DNA of 64,000 nucleotides from Halomonas sp. 25-S5. Its GTDB lineage: Bacteria; Pseudomonadota; Gammaproteobacteria; Pseudomonadales; Halomonadaceae. Both the position numbers and the translations under genes were made by a program. The DNA is taken from the NCBI RefSeq assembly GCF_029889845.1, contig NZ_JARANV010000015.1:33475-97474 (forward strand), in the 5' to 3' direction. The first letter of the stretch is position 1; each line of letters starts with the position of its first letter. Shown here one piece after another: positions 19,064 to 28,900 of this stretch. The notes beneath the pieces are model-generated. The model searched no databases and was not told where the DNA came from. It saw only the letters and a program-made list of their open reading frames with translations.

Positions 19064-20644
19064 TCAGATCGCCTCCAGGGCCTGCAGCCGGATCCGCGAG
19101 GGTTGCGGGGTCGCGTCGCCGTGGATCGGGCAATCCGGGTTGAAGTGCAGGCCGCGGGACTCGCGCCTTGCGCGGGCGCAGGCCACGCTGAGGCGCGCCA
19201 GGCGCAGCGCATGCCAGAGGTTCGCCAGGGGTACCGAGGGCGCGGCGTCCCTCATCCGGGGGGCGAGACGCCGATGCAGCTGCGCGAGGCCGCGGGCGGC
19301 CACGGCCAGCCCCTGGTCGGTGCGCACGATGGCCACGCGGGCACTCATCAGTTGGCGCATCGTCTCGCGGATCTCCTCGATGTCGTCCAATGAGACCCGC
19401 TGCTGGCCCCAGTATGCCGGGGTCGGCTCGGCACCCGGCGGCGGTTCGGCGCTGCGCAGCCGTCGTGCACAGCTGCGGGCGTAGACCAGGCACTCCAGCA
19501 GGGAATTGCTGGCCATGCGGTTGGCCCCGTGCAGGCCGGTGCAGGCCACCTCGCCGATGGCGTGCAGCCGCGGGACCGTGGTGGCGCCCGCGAGATCGGT
19601 GGTGATTCCGCCGCAGCTGTAGTGGGCGGCCGGCACCACCGGGATCGGCTGGTGCACGATGTCGAGCCCGCGACTGGCGCAGTGGGCGTGGATGGTCGGG
19701 AAGTGGTGGCGGATGGCGGCTTCGCCGAGGTGGCGGATGTCCAGGTAGACATGGTCGCTGCCGGTGCGCTGCATCTGGGCATCGATGGCCCGGGCCACGA
19801 TGTCGCGGGGCGCCAGCTCGGCCCGGGAATCCACCGCCGGCATGAAGCGCTCGCCCGCGGCGTCGATCAGCAGCCCGCCCTCGCCACGAACCGCCTCGCT
19901 GACCAGGAAGGCGGGGCCCTCGGGGTCATAGAGGCAGGTGGGGTGGAACTGCTGGAACTCCAGGTTCATCAGTTCGGCGCCGAGTTCGGCGGCCATCATC
20001 ATGCCCTCGCCGCTGGCCGGCTGAGGGCTGGTGGTATGGCGATAGAGGCCGCTGGCCCCGCCGGTGGCGAGCACGGTGTCCTCGGCCAGCAGTTCATGCA
20101 GCCGGCCAGCGGCGTCCAGGCAGCGTGCCCCACGGCAGTGGTCCTCGCCGTCGCCGATCAGGCCGATGGCGGTGAGGTCGCCGCGCAGCGTGATCCCGGG
20201 GTGGGCGTCCACGTGCTGCCGCAGGGTCTCGACCACGGCGCGGCCGGTGGCATCGTCGGCGTGGATGATGCGTCGTGCGCCATGGCCGCCCTCGCGGGTG
20301 AGGTGGTAGGGATAGCCGGCATCGGCACTCGCGTCCGGCGTGAAGGGCACGCCCAGTGACAGCAGCCACTCGATGGCGGACGGCCCCTGCTCCACGGTGA
20401 AGCGCACCGCCCGCTCGTCGCACAGGCCATCACCCGCCACCAGGGTGTCGGCCACATGGGCCTCGATGTCGTCCTGGGGGGAGAGCACGGCGGCGATGCC
20501 GCCCTGGGCCCAGCGGCTGGCGCCCTGGTCGTCGCTGGTCGGGCGCAGCAGCGTGACCCGGCGATGGTCGGCCACTTCCAGTGCCAGCACCAGCCCGGCG
20601 ACCCCGCCGCCGATGACCAGCACCTCATGCTTGCCGTCTGTCAT
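19064..20644 (-). CDS. nadB: L-aspartate oxidase NadB
   Basis: FAD enzyme that oxidises L-aspartate to iminoaspartate, the first step of de novo NAD synthesis. The 526-residue protein has the FAD motif VIGGGVAGLVLALEVA, SRWAQGGIAAVLS, the catalytic region HYSCGGITTDLAGAT, and GANRMASNSLLECLVY. It is convergent with ygfX. Its start overlaps the end of the FUSC gene by 20 nt on the same strand, so both are probably co-transcribed. Confidence 0.96.
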   Translation of the reverse strand: MTDGKHEVLVIGGGVAGLVLALEVADHRRVTLLRPTSDDQGASRWAQGGIAAVLSPQDDIEAHVADTLVAGDGLCDERAVRFTVEQGPSAIEWLLSLGVPFTPDASADAGYPYHLTREGGHGARRIIHADDATGRAVVETLRQHVDAHPGITLRGDLTAIGLIGDGEDHCRGARCLDAAGRLHELLAEDTVLATGGASGLYRHTTSPQPASGEGMMMAAELGAELMNLEFQQFHPTCLYDPEGPAFLVSEAVRGEGGLLIDAAGERFMPAVDSRAELAPRDIVARAIDAQMQRTGSDHVYLDIRHLGEAAIRHHFPTIHAHCASRGLDIVHQPIPVVPAAHYSCGGITTDLAGATTVPRLHAIGEVACTGLHGANRMASNSLLECLVYARSCARRLRSAEPPPGAEPTPAYWGQQRVSLDDIEEIRETMRQLMSARVAIVRTDQGLAVAARGLAQLHRRLAPRMRDAAPSVPLANLWHALRLARLSVACARARRESRGLHFNPDCPIHGDATPQPSRIRLQALEAI

Positions 20645-21785
20645 CTGCCTTTCCTTCTTGCGTTGGGGCTCGCGCGATGGCCGAGGGATCCTCGGTGAGA
20701 CCGTGGTGGGGCGCCCGGCGACGCAGCCGCCGGCTGGGAAGGCGCTCGAGGCCGCCCAGACGCTGGGTGAGGTCGGCGGTCAGGCGCGCCAGTTCCCGAT
20801 TGAGCCACAGGTAGCCACTGGGGCTGAAGAGCATGCGGCCATCGCCAGACCGGGCATTGCCGGCCAGTTCGGCGTGGCGCTGCAGCTCGAAGGGCGTGAT
20901 GGTCACGTCGACCGGCTGGCCGGTGCGCACCTGGAAGGCCAGGGTGCCGATGCCGCGGGCCAGGGTGTGCTGCTCCTCGCGGAGTCCGCTCATGGCGTCG
21001 ATGCGCTCGTGCCCGTCGCGGCTGGTCCAGTGGGTCTCGAGCAGCAGCTCGATGGTGGAGAGCATGCGCCGCTGTAGCGAGATCAGGTCGTCCAGCTCGT
21101 GGCGGCTCAGCCGTCGCTCGCGATGGATGGCATCCACCAGGCCTCGCTGCTTGACCAGCAGGCTGCTGGTGGCCTTGAGCAGCTCGCGGGCATCGATGTC
21201 GGGGGCTGCCGTGGCCGAGGTATGGGCCTGGTAGAGGCGGGCCATGCGGTCCAGGTTGTCGGCCAGCATGAAGCGCATCATGTCGGTGGCTTTCTGCGGC
21301 AGTACCAGCACCGTGACGGCGATGCCCACCAGGGTGCCGAGCAGTACGTCGAAGGCGCGCCACAGGGCGATATCGAGTTCCTGGGTGCCGTCGCCGACCA
21401 CCAGCAGCAGGCTGATCGTGAACATCAGGCCACTGTAGCCGTGCCGGTTGCTGAAGGTCAGCCAGGTGGCGGTGGCGATGCCGGCGAGGGTAGCGAGGGG
21501 GACGAGGGGCGGCCAGGGCAGCGGCAGCAGGATCAGCAGCAGGCCCCAGCCGGCACCGAGCAGGGTGCCCAGCAGGCGCTGGCGCCCCTTGTCGAGCACG
21601 CCGCCGATGTGCGGCAGGTTGCCCATCACCATGATGGTGCTGACCAGCGCCCAGCCACTGTGCTGGATGGCAAAGAACTCGATGACGGCGAAGGTGAGGC
21701 ACAGGGCCAGCATGATGCGCAGCACATGCAGCTTGCGCCGATGCTGGTAATTGACGTAGGGGTCGCGCAGGCGCGGCAGAATCAT
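20625..21785 (-). CDS. FUSC family membrane protein (aromatic acid exporter-like)
   Basis: A 386-residue protein with six hydrophobic segments in the first 165 residues and a long cytoplasmic helical region. The motif GHWALVSTIMVM-like HSGWALVSTIMVM, then KGRQRLLGTLLGA and the later AFDVLLGTLVGIAVTVLVLP, are typical of the FUSC superfamily (fusaric-acid/aromatic-acid efflux). The start at 21785 (MILPRLRDPY) is chosen because upstream codons run into the tRNA-Leu flank. The substrate is unknown. Confidence 0.85.
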   Translation of the reverse strand: MILPRLRDPYVNYQHRRKLHVLRIMLALCLTFAVIEFFAIQHSGWALVSTIMVMGNLPHIGGVLDKGRQRLLGTLLGAGWGLLLILLPLPWPPLVPLATLAGIATATWLTFSNRHGYSGLMFTISLLLVVGDGTQELDIALWRAFDVLLGTLVGIAVTVLVLPQKATDMMRFMLADNLDRMARLYQAHTSATAAPDIDARELLKATSSLLVKQRGLVDAIHRERRLSRHELDDLISLQRRMLSTIELLLETHWTSRDGHERIDAMSGLREEQHTLARGIGTLAFQVRTGQPVDVTITPFELQRHAELAGNARSGDGRMLFSPSGYLWLNRELARLTADLTQRLGGLERLPSRRLRRRAPHHGLTEDPSAIARAPTQEGKADDRRQA

Positions 21786-21843
21786 GTCATGGCGTCCCGT
21801 TTGAGGGTCGCGCCCGACGCTTGCCGGAAGGGTGCGGGAAATC

Positions 21844-21930
21844 TGGTGCCCGGAGCCGGGCTCGAACCGGCACGGTGTTGCCACCGAGGGATTTTAAGTC
21901 CCTTGCGTCTACCAATTTCGCCATCCGGGC
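21844..21930 (-). tRNA. tRNA-Leu (UAA)
   Basis: Folds as an 87-nt class II tRNA with encoded CCA. The acceptor stem is GCCCGGA with its complement, the anticodon loop ACTTAAAAT contains UAA, a long variable arm is present, and GGTTCGAGCC forms the T arm. It is the third gene of the Gly-Cys-Leu cluster downstream of pgsA. Confidence 0.97.
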
Positions 21931-21963
21931 GGCACGGTTCCGAGCGGGCAGCTAGGGGGATGA

Positions 21964-22037
21964 TGGAGGCTGGAGTCGGAATCGAACCGGCGTGCACGGA
22001 GTTGCAGTCCGCTGCATAACCACTCTGCCATCCAGCC
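21964..22037 (-). tRNA. tRNA-Cys (GCA)
   Basis: A 74-nt tRNA with encoded CCA. Acceptor GGCTGGA pairs with its complement, the anticodon loop ACTGCAACT carries GCA, and the T arm is GGTTCGATTCC. It lies between tRNA-Leu and the tRNA-Gly remnant. Confidence 0.97.
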
Positions 22038-22063
22038 TCATGAGTCGTGCCATTCGTGGGGAA

Positions 22064-22131
22064 TGGAGCGGGAAACGAGATTCGATGGGGCTGCCATCAG
22101 TCGGACCGGCGCACCGGCTCGCGACCCTCGC
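22064..22131 (-). pseudogene. Broken tRNA-Gly remnant
   Basis: The 22 nt at 22064-22085 are identical to the 3' end of the intact tRNA-Gly (T-arm half, acceptor, CCA). The 14 nt at 22118-22131 are identical to the adjoining anticodon/variable/T-stem part. In the intact gene these blocks are contiguous; here 32 nt (22086-22117) separate them and the 5' half is missing. It therefore looks like a degraded second tRNA-Gly copy, split within the T loop. Confidence 0.7.
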
Positions 22132-22167
22132 AGTCGCACGCATTGACTCTTGTTACTTCTTCGAGTC

Positions 22168-22242
22168 TGGAGCGGGAAACGAGATTCGAACTCGCGACCC
22201 TCGCCTTGGCAAGGCGATGCTCTACCACTGAGCTATTCCCGC
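22168..22242 (-). tRNA. tRNA-Gly (GCC)
   Basis: A 75-nt tRNA with encoded CCA: GCGGGAA acceptor, D loop AGCTCAGTGGTAGAGC, anticodon loop CTTGCCAAG with GCC, and T arm GAGTTCGAATCTC. It is the first tRNA downstream of pgsA, as in the glyW-cysT-leuZ order of E. coli. Confidence 0.97.
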
Positions 22243-22303
22243 CTGACTCGAGAGCGAATTATACGGATAAGTCGGTGACTGTCAAACACTTTTCGCCACC
22301 CCC

Positions 22304-22855
22304 TCAGCGCATCGAGCTGCTCAGGTGCGGCCATGCCGACTTGAGGTAGAGGAACATCGACCACAGGGTCAGCAGCGCCGCCAGATAGAGGGTCGCCACG
22401 CCCAGCAGGGCCAGGGGAGTGCCGGGGGTGAAGGCCAACAGCACCAGCAGGGCGACCATCTGCAGGGTGGTCTTGACCTTGCCGATCCACGAGACCGCCA
22501 CCTGGCCGCGCTTGCCCATCTCGGCCATCCACTCGCGCAGGGCCGAGATGACGATCTCGCGGCCGATGATCACCAGTGCCGGCAGGGTCAGCCAGATGGC
22601 CTCGTAGCGCTCGATCAGCAGGGCCAGGGCCACGGCCACCATCAGCTTGTCGGCCACCGGGTCGAGGAAGGCGCCGAAGGGCGTGGATTGATCCCAGCGC
22701 CGGGCCAAGTAGCCGTCGAGCCAGTCGGTCACCGCGGCCAGCGCGAACAGGGTGGCGGCCAGTGGCATGCTCCAGGCGAAGGGCAAGTAGAACAGCACCA
22801 CCAACAGCGGAATGAAGAGGATTCTGGCCAGGGTGAGCAGGTTGGGTATGTTCAT
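22304..22855 (-). CDS. pgsA: CDP-diacylglycerol-glycerol-3-phosphate 3-phosphatidyltransferase PgsA
   Basis: Inner-membrane enzyme making phosphatidylglycerol-phosphate. The 183-residue protein starts [12 protein letters not shown] and has the CDP-alcohol phosphotransferase motif [27 protein letters not shown] (DG-x2-AR-x8-G-x3-D-x3-D) near residues 44-70, with several membrane helices. It lies between uvrC and the tRNA cluster, in conserved gammaproteobacterial order. Confidence 0.97.
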   Translation of the reverse strand: MNIPNLLTLARILFIPLLVVLFYLPFAWSMPLAATLFALAAVTDWLDGYLARRWDQSTPFGAFLDPVADKLMVAVALALLIERYEAIWLTLPALVIIGREIVISALREWMAEMGKRGQVAVSWIGKVKTTLQMVALLVLLAFTPGTPLALLGVATLYLAALLTLWSMFLYLKSAWPHLSSSMR

Positions 22856-22921
22856 CGCGAGGTGCAGTCCTTGCCTTGGGAGATACCGGAAACCCCCTCA
22901 TTCTATCCGTCGGGGCCCAAC

Positions 22922-24736
22922 TCATCCATGCAGGGCGCGATGAATCGTCTCGGCCATTGTGGCGCTGATGCCGGGGACCCGGGCCAGCTCCTCGCGGCTG
23001 GCCTGCCTGACCCCCTGCAGGCCGCCGAAGAAGCGCAGCAGCTCGCGTCGGCGGCGCGGCCCCACGCCCGGAATGTCCTGCAGGGTGGACGTGCGCCGCG
23101 TCTTGTCGCGCCGTGCCCGATGGCCGGCGATGGCGAAGCGGTGCGACTCGTCGCGAATGTGCTGGATCAGGTGCAGGGCCGACGAGGCGCCGTCGAGGTC
23201 CAGGCGGCGATCGACGGTCTCGACGAACAGCGTCTCGAGCCCCGCCTTGCGCGTGGTGCCCTTGGCCACGCCGAGCAGGGTGACGCCGCTGACGCCCAGT
23301 TCGGCGAACACCTCCCGGGCCATGTTCAGCTGCCCCTTGCCGCCGTCGACGATCAGGATGTCCGGGCGTTCGCTTTCGCCCTCTTTGATCCGCTTGAAGC
23401 GGCGGGTCAGTGCCTGGCGCATGGCGGCATAGTCGTCGCCGGCGGCCACGCCCTCAATGTTGAAGCGCCGGTAGTCGGACTTGCGCGGCCCGTTCTCGTC
23501 GAACACCACGCAGGAGGCCACCGTGGCCTCGCCATGGCTGTGGCTGATGTCGAAGCACTCCAGGTGGCGGGGGGTGTCCTCGAGTTTCAGGGCCTCGCGC
23601 AGGGCCGCGAAGCGCTTCGAGAGCTGGGTCTGGCTGGCCAGTTGGCTGGCCAGTTGCTGTTCGGCATTGGTGCGGGCCAGCTCCCGCCACTGGGCGCGAT
23701 GGCCGCGGACCTGGCCGGTCAGGCGAATGCGCTTGCCGGCGCGTTCGCCGAGTGCCCGGGCGATCAGGTCGGCATCCGGTACCGGGTGGCTGGTGATCAC
23801 CTCCGTCGGAATCTCCCTTGCCTGGCCCAGGTAGAACTGGCTGATGAAATCGCCGAGCAGCGCCTCGGGGCCCAGGTCGAGCCCGTTGGCCGGGGCATGG
23901 TGCCGGGCCCCCAGCAGGCGGCCCTGGCGTACCGTGAGCACCGAGATGCACAGCGCCCCGGGGCGGCTGGCCAGGGCGAAGACATCGGCATCGCCGCCGC
24001 CGGTGTCGACGAACTGGCGCTGCTGCATCTGGCGCAGGTGCTGGACCTGGTCGCGCAGCCGGGCGGCTTCCTCGAAGTCGAGGCGCGCGCTGGCGGCCTC
24101 CATGGCGTCACTCAGCTCGCGGGTCACCGCATCGCTCCTGCCCTCGAGGCACATCACCGCATGCTCCAGATCGCGTCGATAGTCCGCCTCGCTGATATGG
24201 CCCACGCAGGGGGCGCTGCAACGCTGGATCTGGTACTGCAGGCAGGGCCGGGTGCGGTGGGCGAAAACGCTGTCCTCGCAGTTGCGGATACGGAAGATCT
24301 TCTGCATCAGCGACAGGCTCTCACGCACAGCGCCGCTGCTGGGGTAGGGGCCGAGGTAGCGGCCGTCGTCGCGGCGCACCCGGGCGCGCTTGTACTCCAG
24401 GGCGGGGAAGGGGTGGCGATCGGTGACGAAGACGAAGGGGTAGGACTTGTCGTCGCGCAGCAGGATGTTGTAGGGCGGGCGCAGCTCCTTGATCAGCGTC
24501 TGCTCGAGCAGCAGGGCCTCGGTCTCGCTGTTGGTTACCGTCACCTGGATATCGGCGATGCGGCCGACCAGGGCCTGGGTCTTGGTGTTGAGCGCCCCGC
24601 GAAAGTAGCTCGCCAGGCGTGCCTTGAGGCGACGCGCCTTGCCGACATAGAGGGTCTCGCCGTGCTCGTCGAGCATGCGGTAGACCCCGGGGGATTCGCT
24701 GACGCTGCCGAGGAAGTCGCGGGAATCGAAGCTCAT
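22922..24736 (-). CDS. uvrC: Excinuclease ABC subunit C
   Basis: Dual-incision nuclease of nucleotide excision repair. The 604-residue protein has the N-terminal GIY-YIG domain (SPGVYRMLDEHGETLYVGKARRLKARL), a UVR motif around residues 200-235 (LSDAMEAASARLDFEEAARLRDQ), the RNase H-like centre with CFDISH, and a C-terminal double helix-hairpin-helix (IPGVGPRRRRELLRFFGG). The ATG at 24736 is normal. It is downstream of the response regulator gene on the same strand. Confidence 0.98.
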   Translation of the reverse strand: MSFDSRDFLGSVSESPGVYRMLDEHGETLYVGKARRLKARLASYFRGALNTKTQALVGRIADIQVTVTNSETEALLLEQTLIKELRPPYNILLRDDKSYPFVFVTDRHPFPALEYKRARVRRDDGRYLGPYPSSGAVRESLSLMQKIFRIRNCEDSVFAHRTRPCLQYQIQRCSAPCVGHISEADYRRDLEHAVMCLEGRSDAVTRELSDAMEAASARLDFEEAARLRDQVQHLRQMQQRQFVDTGGGDADVFALASRPGALCISVLTVRQGRLLGARHHAPANGLDLGPEALLGDFISQFYLGQAREIPTEVITSHPVPDADLIARALGERAGKRIRLTGQVRGHRAQWRELARTNAEQQLASQLASQTQLSKRFAALREALKLEDTPRHLECFDISHSHGEATVASCVVFDENGPRKSDYRRFNIEGVAAGDDYAAMRQALTRRFKRIKEGESERPDILIVDGGKGQLNMAREVFAELGVSGVTLLGVAKGTTRKAGLETLFVETVDRRLDLDGASSALHLIQHIRDESHRFAIAGHRARRDKTRRTSTLQDIPGVGPRRRRELLRFFGGLQGVRQASREELARVPGISATMAETIHRALHG

Positions 24737-24804
24737 GGAAACGGCGTGCCGGGAACGGGAAGCGGAACCCCCATTCTACCAGATCGGGACCCTCGGCAAG
24801 GCGC

Positions 24805-25452
24805 TCAGTCGGCGTCGCTGAAGCCGTCGACCAGGCCGTGGCGCAGGCCGAGGTGGGTCAGCTCCACGTCGGAGGTCACGCCGAGCTTCTCGAAGATCCG
24901 GTAGCGATAGGTGTTGACGGTCTTGGGGCTTAAGAACATGCGGTCGGCGATGTCGGCGACGCGCTGGCAGTTGACGACCATCAGCGCGACCTGGAGTTCG
25001 CGCTGGGAGAGCTGGTCGAAGGGATTGTCCGTCGCATCGATGCGCGACAGCACCAGCCGCTGGGCGATCTCGGGGCTGACATAGCGCTTGCCGCCGAACA
25101 CGCAGTGGATCGCCTCGACCATCTCGTCGTGCTGGCAGCCCTTGCTGATGAAGCCATGGGCCCCGGCCTCGAGCAGGCGCTGGGCAAAGGTCTCCTCGAT
25201 GAAGGCCGTCAACACCAGGATGCGGATGTCGCTGGCGAAGCGGTTTATCTTGCGGGTAGCCTCCAGGCCGCCGATCCCCGGCATGCGGATATCCATCAAC
25301 ACGATGTCCGGTTCGAGCTTGCGCGCCTTGGTGATGGCCTCCTCGCCATCGGCGGCTTCACCGACCACGCGGATCCCACGCTCGGCATTCAGCAGGTGGG
25401 CGATGCTGATCCGTACCAGGTGATGGTCATCGGCGACGAGAACCCTGATCAA
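24805..25452 (-). CDS. LuxR-type response regulator, GacA/UvrY family
   Basis: Two-component regulator; in relatives it is phosphorylated by GacS/BarA and drives small RNAs that titrate CsrA/RsmA. The 215-residue protein has an intact receiver (VLVADDHH, phosphoacceptor Asp in VLMDIRMPGIGGLEATRK, Lys in GFISKGC) and the HTH LSQRELQVALMVVNCQRVADIADRMFLSPKTVNTYRYRIFEKLGVTSDVEL, near-identical in layout to GacA. The start is TTG at 25452, supported by AGGAG 8 nt upstream and by alignment with the GacA N-terminus. Confidence 0.95.
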   Translation of the reverse strand: MIRVLVADDHHLVRISIAHLLNAERGIRVVGEAADGEEAITKARKLEPDIVLMDIRMPGIGGLEATRKINRFASDIRILVLTAFIEETFAQRLLEAGAHGFISKGCQHDEMVEAIHCVFGGKRYVSPEIAQRLVLSRIDATDNPFDQLSQRELQVALMVVNCQRVADIADRMFLSPKTVNTYRYRIFEKLGVTSDVELTHLGLRHGLVDGFSDAD

Positions 25453-25619
25453 CGCAGACGCTCCTGAAAACGTGGTGGGTGAGTGCCGTTCCGAGACGGG
25501 TCCTGGCGAAGAGGTCGCCAACAAGCCGGCCGGCACGAAATCAGTCCCGTTAGGGTGGCACATCCCGTCCCTAAGAGGAATTGGCACGAGGCAGAAGAGT
25601 GAAATTGGTACCCCTGAGG

Positions 25620-25648
25620 TTGACGTTTCCGCTAGGACTGCGTAATAT
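25620..25648 (+). promoter_or_regulatory. Sigma-70 promoter of tRNA-Ala
   Basis: TTGACG (25620-25625), a 17-nt spacer and TAATAT (25643-25648) form a near-consensus promoter. It is followed by a C-rich stretch and the tRNA at 25680. Confidence 0.8.
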
Positions 25649-25679
25649 TTGCCTCGTTCTCGCAAGGCGGGAGCGGCGT

Positions 25680-25755
25680 GGGGCCTTAGCTCAGCTGGGA
25701 GAGCGCAACACTGGCAGTGTTGAGGTCAGCGGTTCGATCCCGCTAGGCTCCACCA
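25680..25755 (+). tRNA. tRNA-Ala (GGC)
   Basis: A 76-nt tRNA with encoded CCA. The acceptor GGGGCCT pairs with AGGCTCC, the D loop is AGCTCAGCTGGGAGAGC, the anticodon loop CTGGCAG holds GGC and the T arm is GCGGTTCGATCCCGC. It is a single gene with its own promoter and terminator. Confidence 0.97.
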
Positions 25756-25773
25756 ACAAGACATCTAGAATCA

Positions 25774-25805
25774 GCCGCTTAGCGCACCCCGCTAGGCGGC
25801 TTTTT
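25774..25805 (+). terminator. tRNA-Ala terminator
   Basis: An 11-bp stem (GCCGCTTAGCG, 25774-25784, pairing with 25790-25800, one G-U) with loop CACCC is followed directly by TTTTT. Classical rho-independent terminator 18 nt after the tRNA. Confidence 0.9.
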
Positions 25806-25945
25806 CGTGTGCCCGCCCTCGCTCGTGACGCGGTGCCTGATGATAGGCGGCATCCGGTATTTTGGTGGTAGCGCTGAGGCCTGTTGCGATTGCCTGACGT
25901 GTTCGGTCAAATGGCATCCTTGTATCAACACGTCGAGGAGCCTCC

Positions 25946-28900
25946 GTGTCAGATTCCCGCCTTGCCGATCACACCATGACGATGTGTCGTGCTCTCTATC
26001 AGACTGACTGGCAGAGCTTTTTCGATCCTGGAGCCCTTGAGCGCGGCAGACGCTATGCCAAGCAGGGCCGGGTGATGGATGGCCTTGGCCTGGAGCTCGA
26101 CGCCGATATGATCGTGCTGACGGCACAGGTCATGGGCAGCCGGAAGCAGGCCTACCATACCGAAGTGGCGATATACGTGGACGTTTCCGATGATGCGCTC
26201 TTTAGCGACTGCAGCTGCCCGGTCGGCGTCGGTTGCAAGCATGCGGTGGCGCTGATCCACACCTTCCTGGACGAGATGGGTGAGGGGCCGGCAGCCCTGG
26301 CTGACGTAGCGTCGGCGCAATCTGCGCTGCCCGAGTCGGCCGGAACTCCCGACAATAGTGACAAGCTGGAGCGCAGCTGGGAGGCCTGGTTGGCGCAGTT
26401 GGAGAACCCGCCAGGCCCTGTACTGGACGGAGAGCGTATCGGTGAGGAGTATCGGCTGGGGCTGTTCCTGGATACCTCGACCCGTTTTGCCATCGAGCCG
26501 GTGCTCAAGGTGTTGCCGGTGTGGCTGCGCCCCTCGCGTCAAAGCAAGCGCGGCAGTGGGTGGGTTTCACCGCGGGTGATCGAGGCGCGTAGTGCGGGGG
26601 AGCTGGTACCAGCGCCCGAGGCTGGTTGGAACCCCGAGCAGGAAGAGGCGCTTGACCTGCTGCTGCACGGTGAAATCGACACTCTCTGGGGAAGTGACCA
26701 TCGCCAGTGGGCGGTGGTATCGCACGCCTTCCAGGCGCGCGCCCTCTGGTCGCTGCTGGACAGCGAGTTGCCGCCGCTGCTGTTCTTTCGCAAGCAGACC
26801 GGCCAGCAGCTCGAGCCGGGCCCCGGCTGCCGGCTGGCGCCGAGCTGGCAACCCGATGCTCAAGGCGTGCAACACCTGCGGGCCGATACCGATCCGGAGG
26901 GGCTGCTGTCGGCGGATGCGATCATGGCCAGGGCAGGGCGTGAGCTCTGCTATCTCGATTCCGAGCGTGGCCGTTTCGGCCGCCTGGAGGGTGACCCTGA
27001 GCTGCTGGTGAGGCTGCGTCGATCGCCGCCATTGCCGCCCGAGATGAGCGAGTGGTTGGGCGAGCGGCTGCGCGGGACGTCGGCGCTGGCTAGCCAGTTG
27101 CCGGCGCCGAAGCGGGTCGAGGAGCGCGTCCTGGAGGACGTTTCACCGCGTCTCAAGGTCACCATGCGGGTAGCGGAAGGGCAACTGGGCTTCCGCGACG
27201 GGGTGCCACTGCCGCGCTGGATCCGTGTAGGTGCCGGGGTCGTGAGCTTCGACTACGACGGCGTTGAGGTGGCCCCCGAGGCGGGTGATACCGCTCAGGC
27301 CTTTCGCGATGGCCAGCGGCTCACCATCCAGCGCGATCCCGAGGCGGAGGTGGCGCTGATTCACGGCCTGCCACCGGGCATGGTGACCCTGGAACGGTTG
27401 CATGAGATCGAGGCGGTGCCGGCCTATCTGGATCTGCCGCCCTGGTCGCTGTTGCTGCCCACCCGCGGCGAGCCGCCGGCCAGCGCCGCCGAGTGGCCGA
27501 CCCATCTGGCAGGAACAGAAGGCTGGTGGGAGATGCTTGCCAGGCTGCGCGAGGCGGGTTGCCTGGTTGAGCTCAGAGAAGCGTTCCCCCCGGAGCCGCG
27601 CTATCTCGAGCCGGAGGCCTGGCACGGCGAACTGGAACCGGCCGGCAACGGCTGGTTCGATCTGGCGCTGGATATCGAGGTAGAAGGCCAGCGCATGAAC
27701 CTCCTGCCGATCCTGCGCCATCTGCTCAAGGATCCGGATTTTCCGCTGGAAGCGCCGCGAGACGAACCCCAGGAGGCGAGTTGGGCGTTGGCACTGGATG
27801 ACCAGCGCCGCTTGGTATTGCCGCTTTCCCGGCTGCGGTCGCTGATGGCGCCGATTCTCGACTGGCTGAATGATGAGAGTGACCCTGAGGCGGCGCTGCA
27901 GCTGCCGGTGAGCGCGGCCGAGCGGATCGCGCCGCTGGCCGAGCACGAGCGCTGGGCGGGGCGCGAGGATGTGGCGGCGCTGGCCCAGCGGCTCAAGGCA
28001 CTGCCGGCCAGCTTGCCGGCGCCGGCAGGCTTCATGGGCGAGCTACGCGACTACCAGGCCCGCGGCATCGCCTGGCTGCGCTTTCTCTCCGAGCTCGGCA
28101 CCGGCGGCATCCTGGCCGACGACATGGGCCTGGGCAAGACGGTACAGGTGCTGGCGCATCTGCTCGACGAGCGTGTCCGCGGCGCGCTGGAAGGGCCGGT
28201 GCTGGTGGTGGCGCCGACCAGCCTGGTGGGCAACTGGTGCGCCGAGGCGGCGCGCTTCGCCCCGGGGCTGGAGGTGCTGGCCCTGCAGGGCGGCAAGGCC
28301 CAGCGCCAGCATCAGATCGAGAAGGCGCTGCCTCACGCCGACCTGGTGGTGACCACCTACCCGCTGCTGATTCGCGATGTGGCGCGGCTGCGCGAGATGG
28401 CGTTCGGCCTGTTGGTGCTGGATGAGGCCCAGGCGATCAAGAACGCCGCCAGTCAGACCGCACGCGCCGTGCGCGAGCTCGACGCGAAACGGGCGCTGGC
28501 GATGACCGGTACGCCGCTGGAGAACCATCTGGGCGAGCTGTGGGCCCAGCTCGATGCGGTGGCGCCAGGGGCGCTGGGCAGCCAGCAGTGGTTCGGCCAG
28601 CATTTCCGCACGCCCATCGAGAAGGAGGGCGACGTGGCGCTGAGTCAGCGTCTCTCGCGGCGCATCGCGCCGCTCATGCTGCGCCGTACCAAGCAGCAGG
28701 TGCTCACCGAGCTGCCCGACAAGACTGAGAGTTGCCGCGAGATCACCCTGGCCGGCAGCCAGCGCGAGCTCTACGAGAGCCTGCGCCTGGCCCAGCATCA
28801 GCGGGTCCAGCAGGCCATCGCCGAGCGCGGCCTGGCCGGTTCCGGCATCGTGATGCTCGATGCGCTGCTCAAGCTTCGCCAGGTGTGCTGCGACCCGCGG

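Noticed and set aside
22325..24904. An 859-codon open frame on the + strand opposite pgsA and uvrC
   Set aside because: It spans two real minus-strand genes, has a Gln/Gly/Ala-biased composition and no motifs; a codon-bias artefact.
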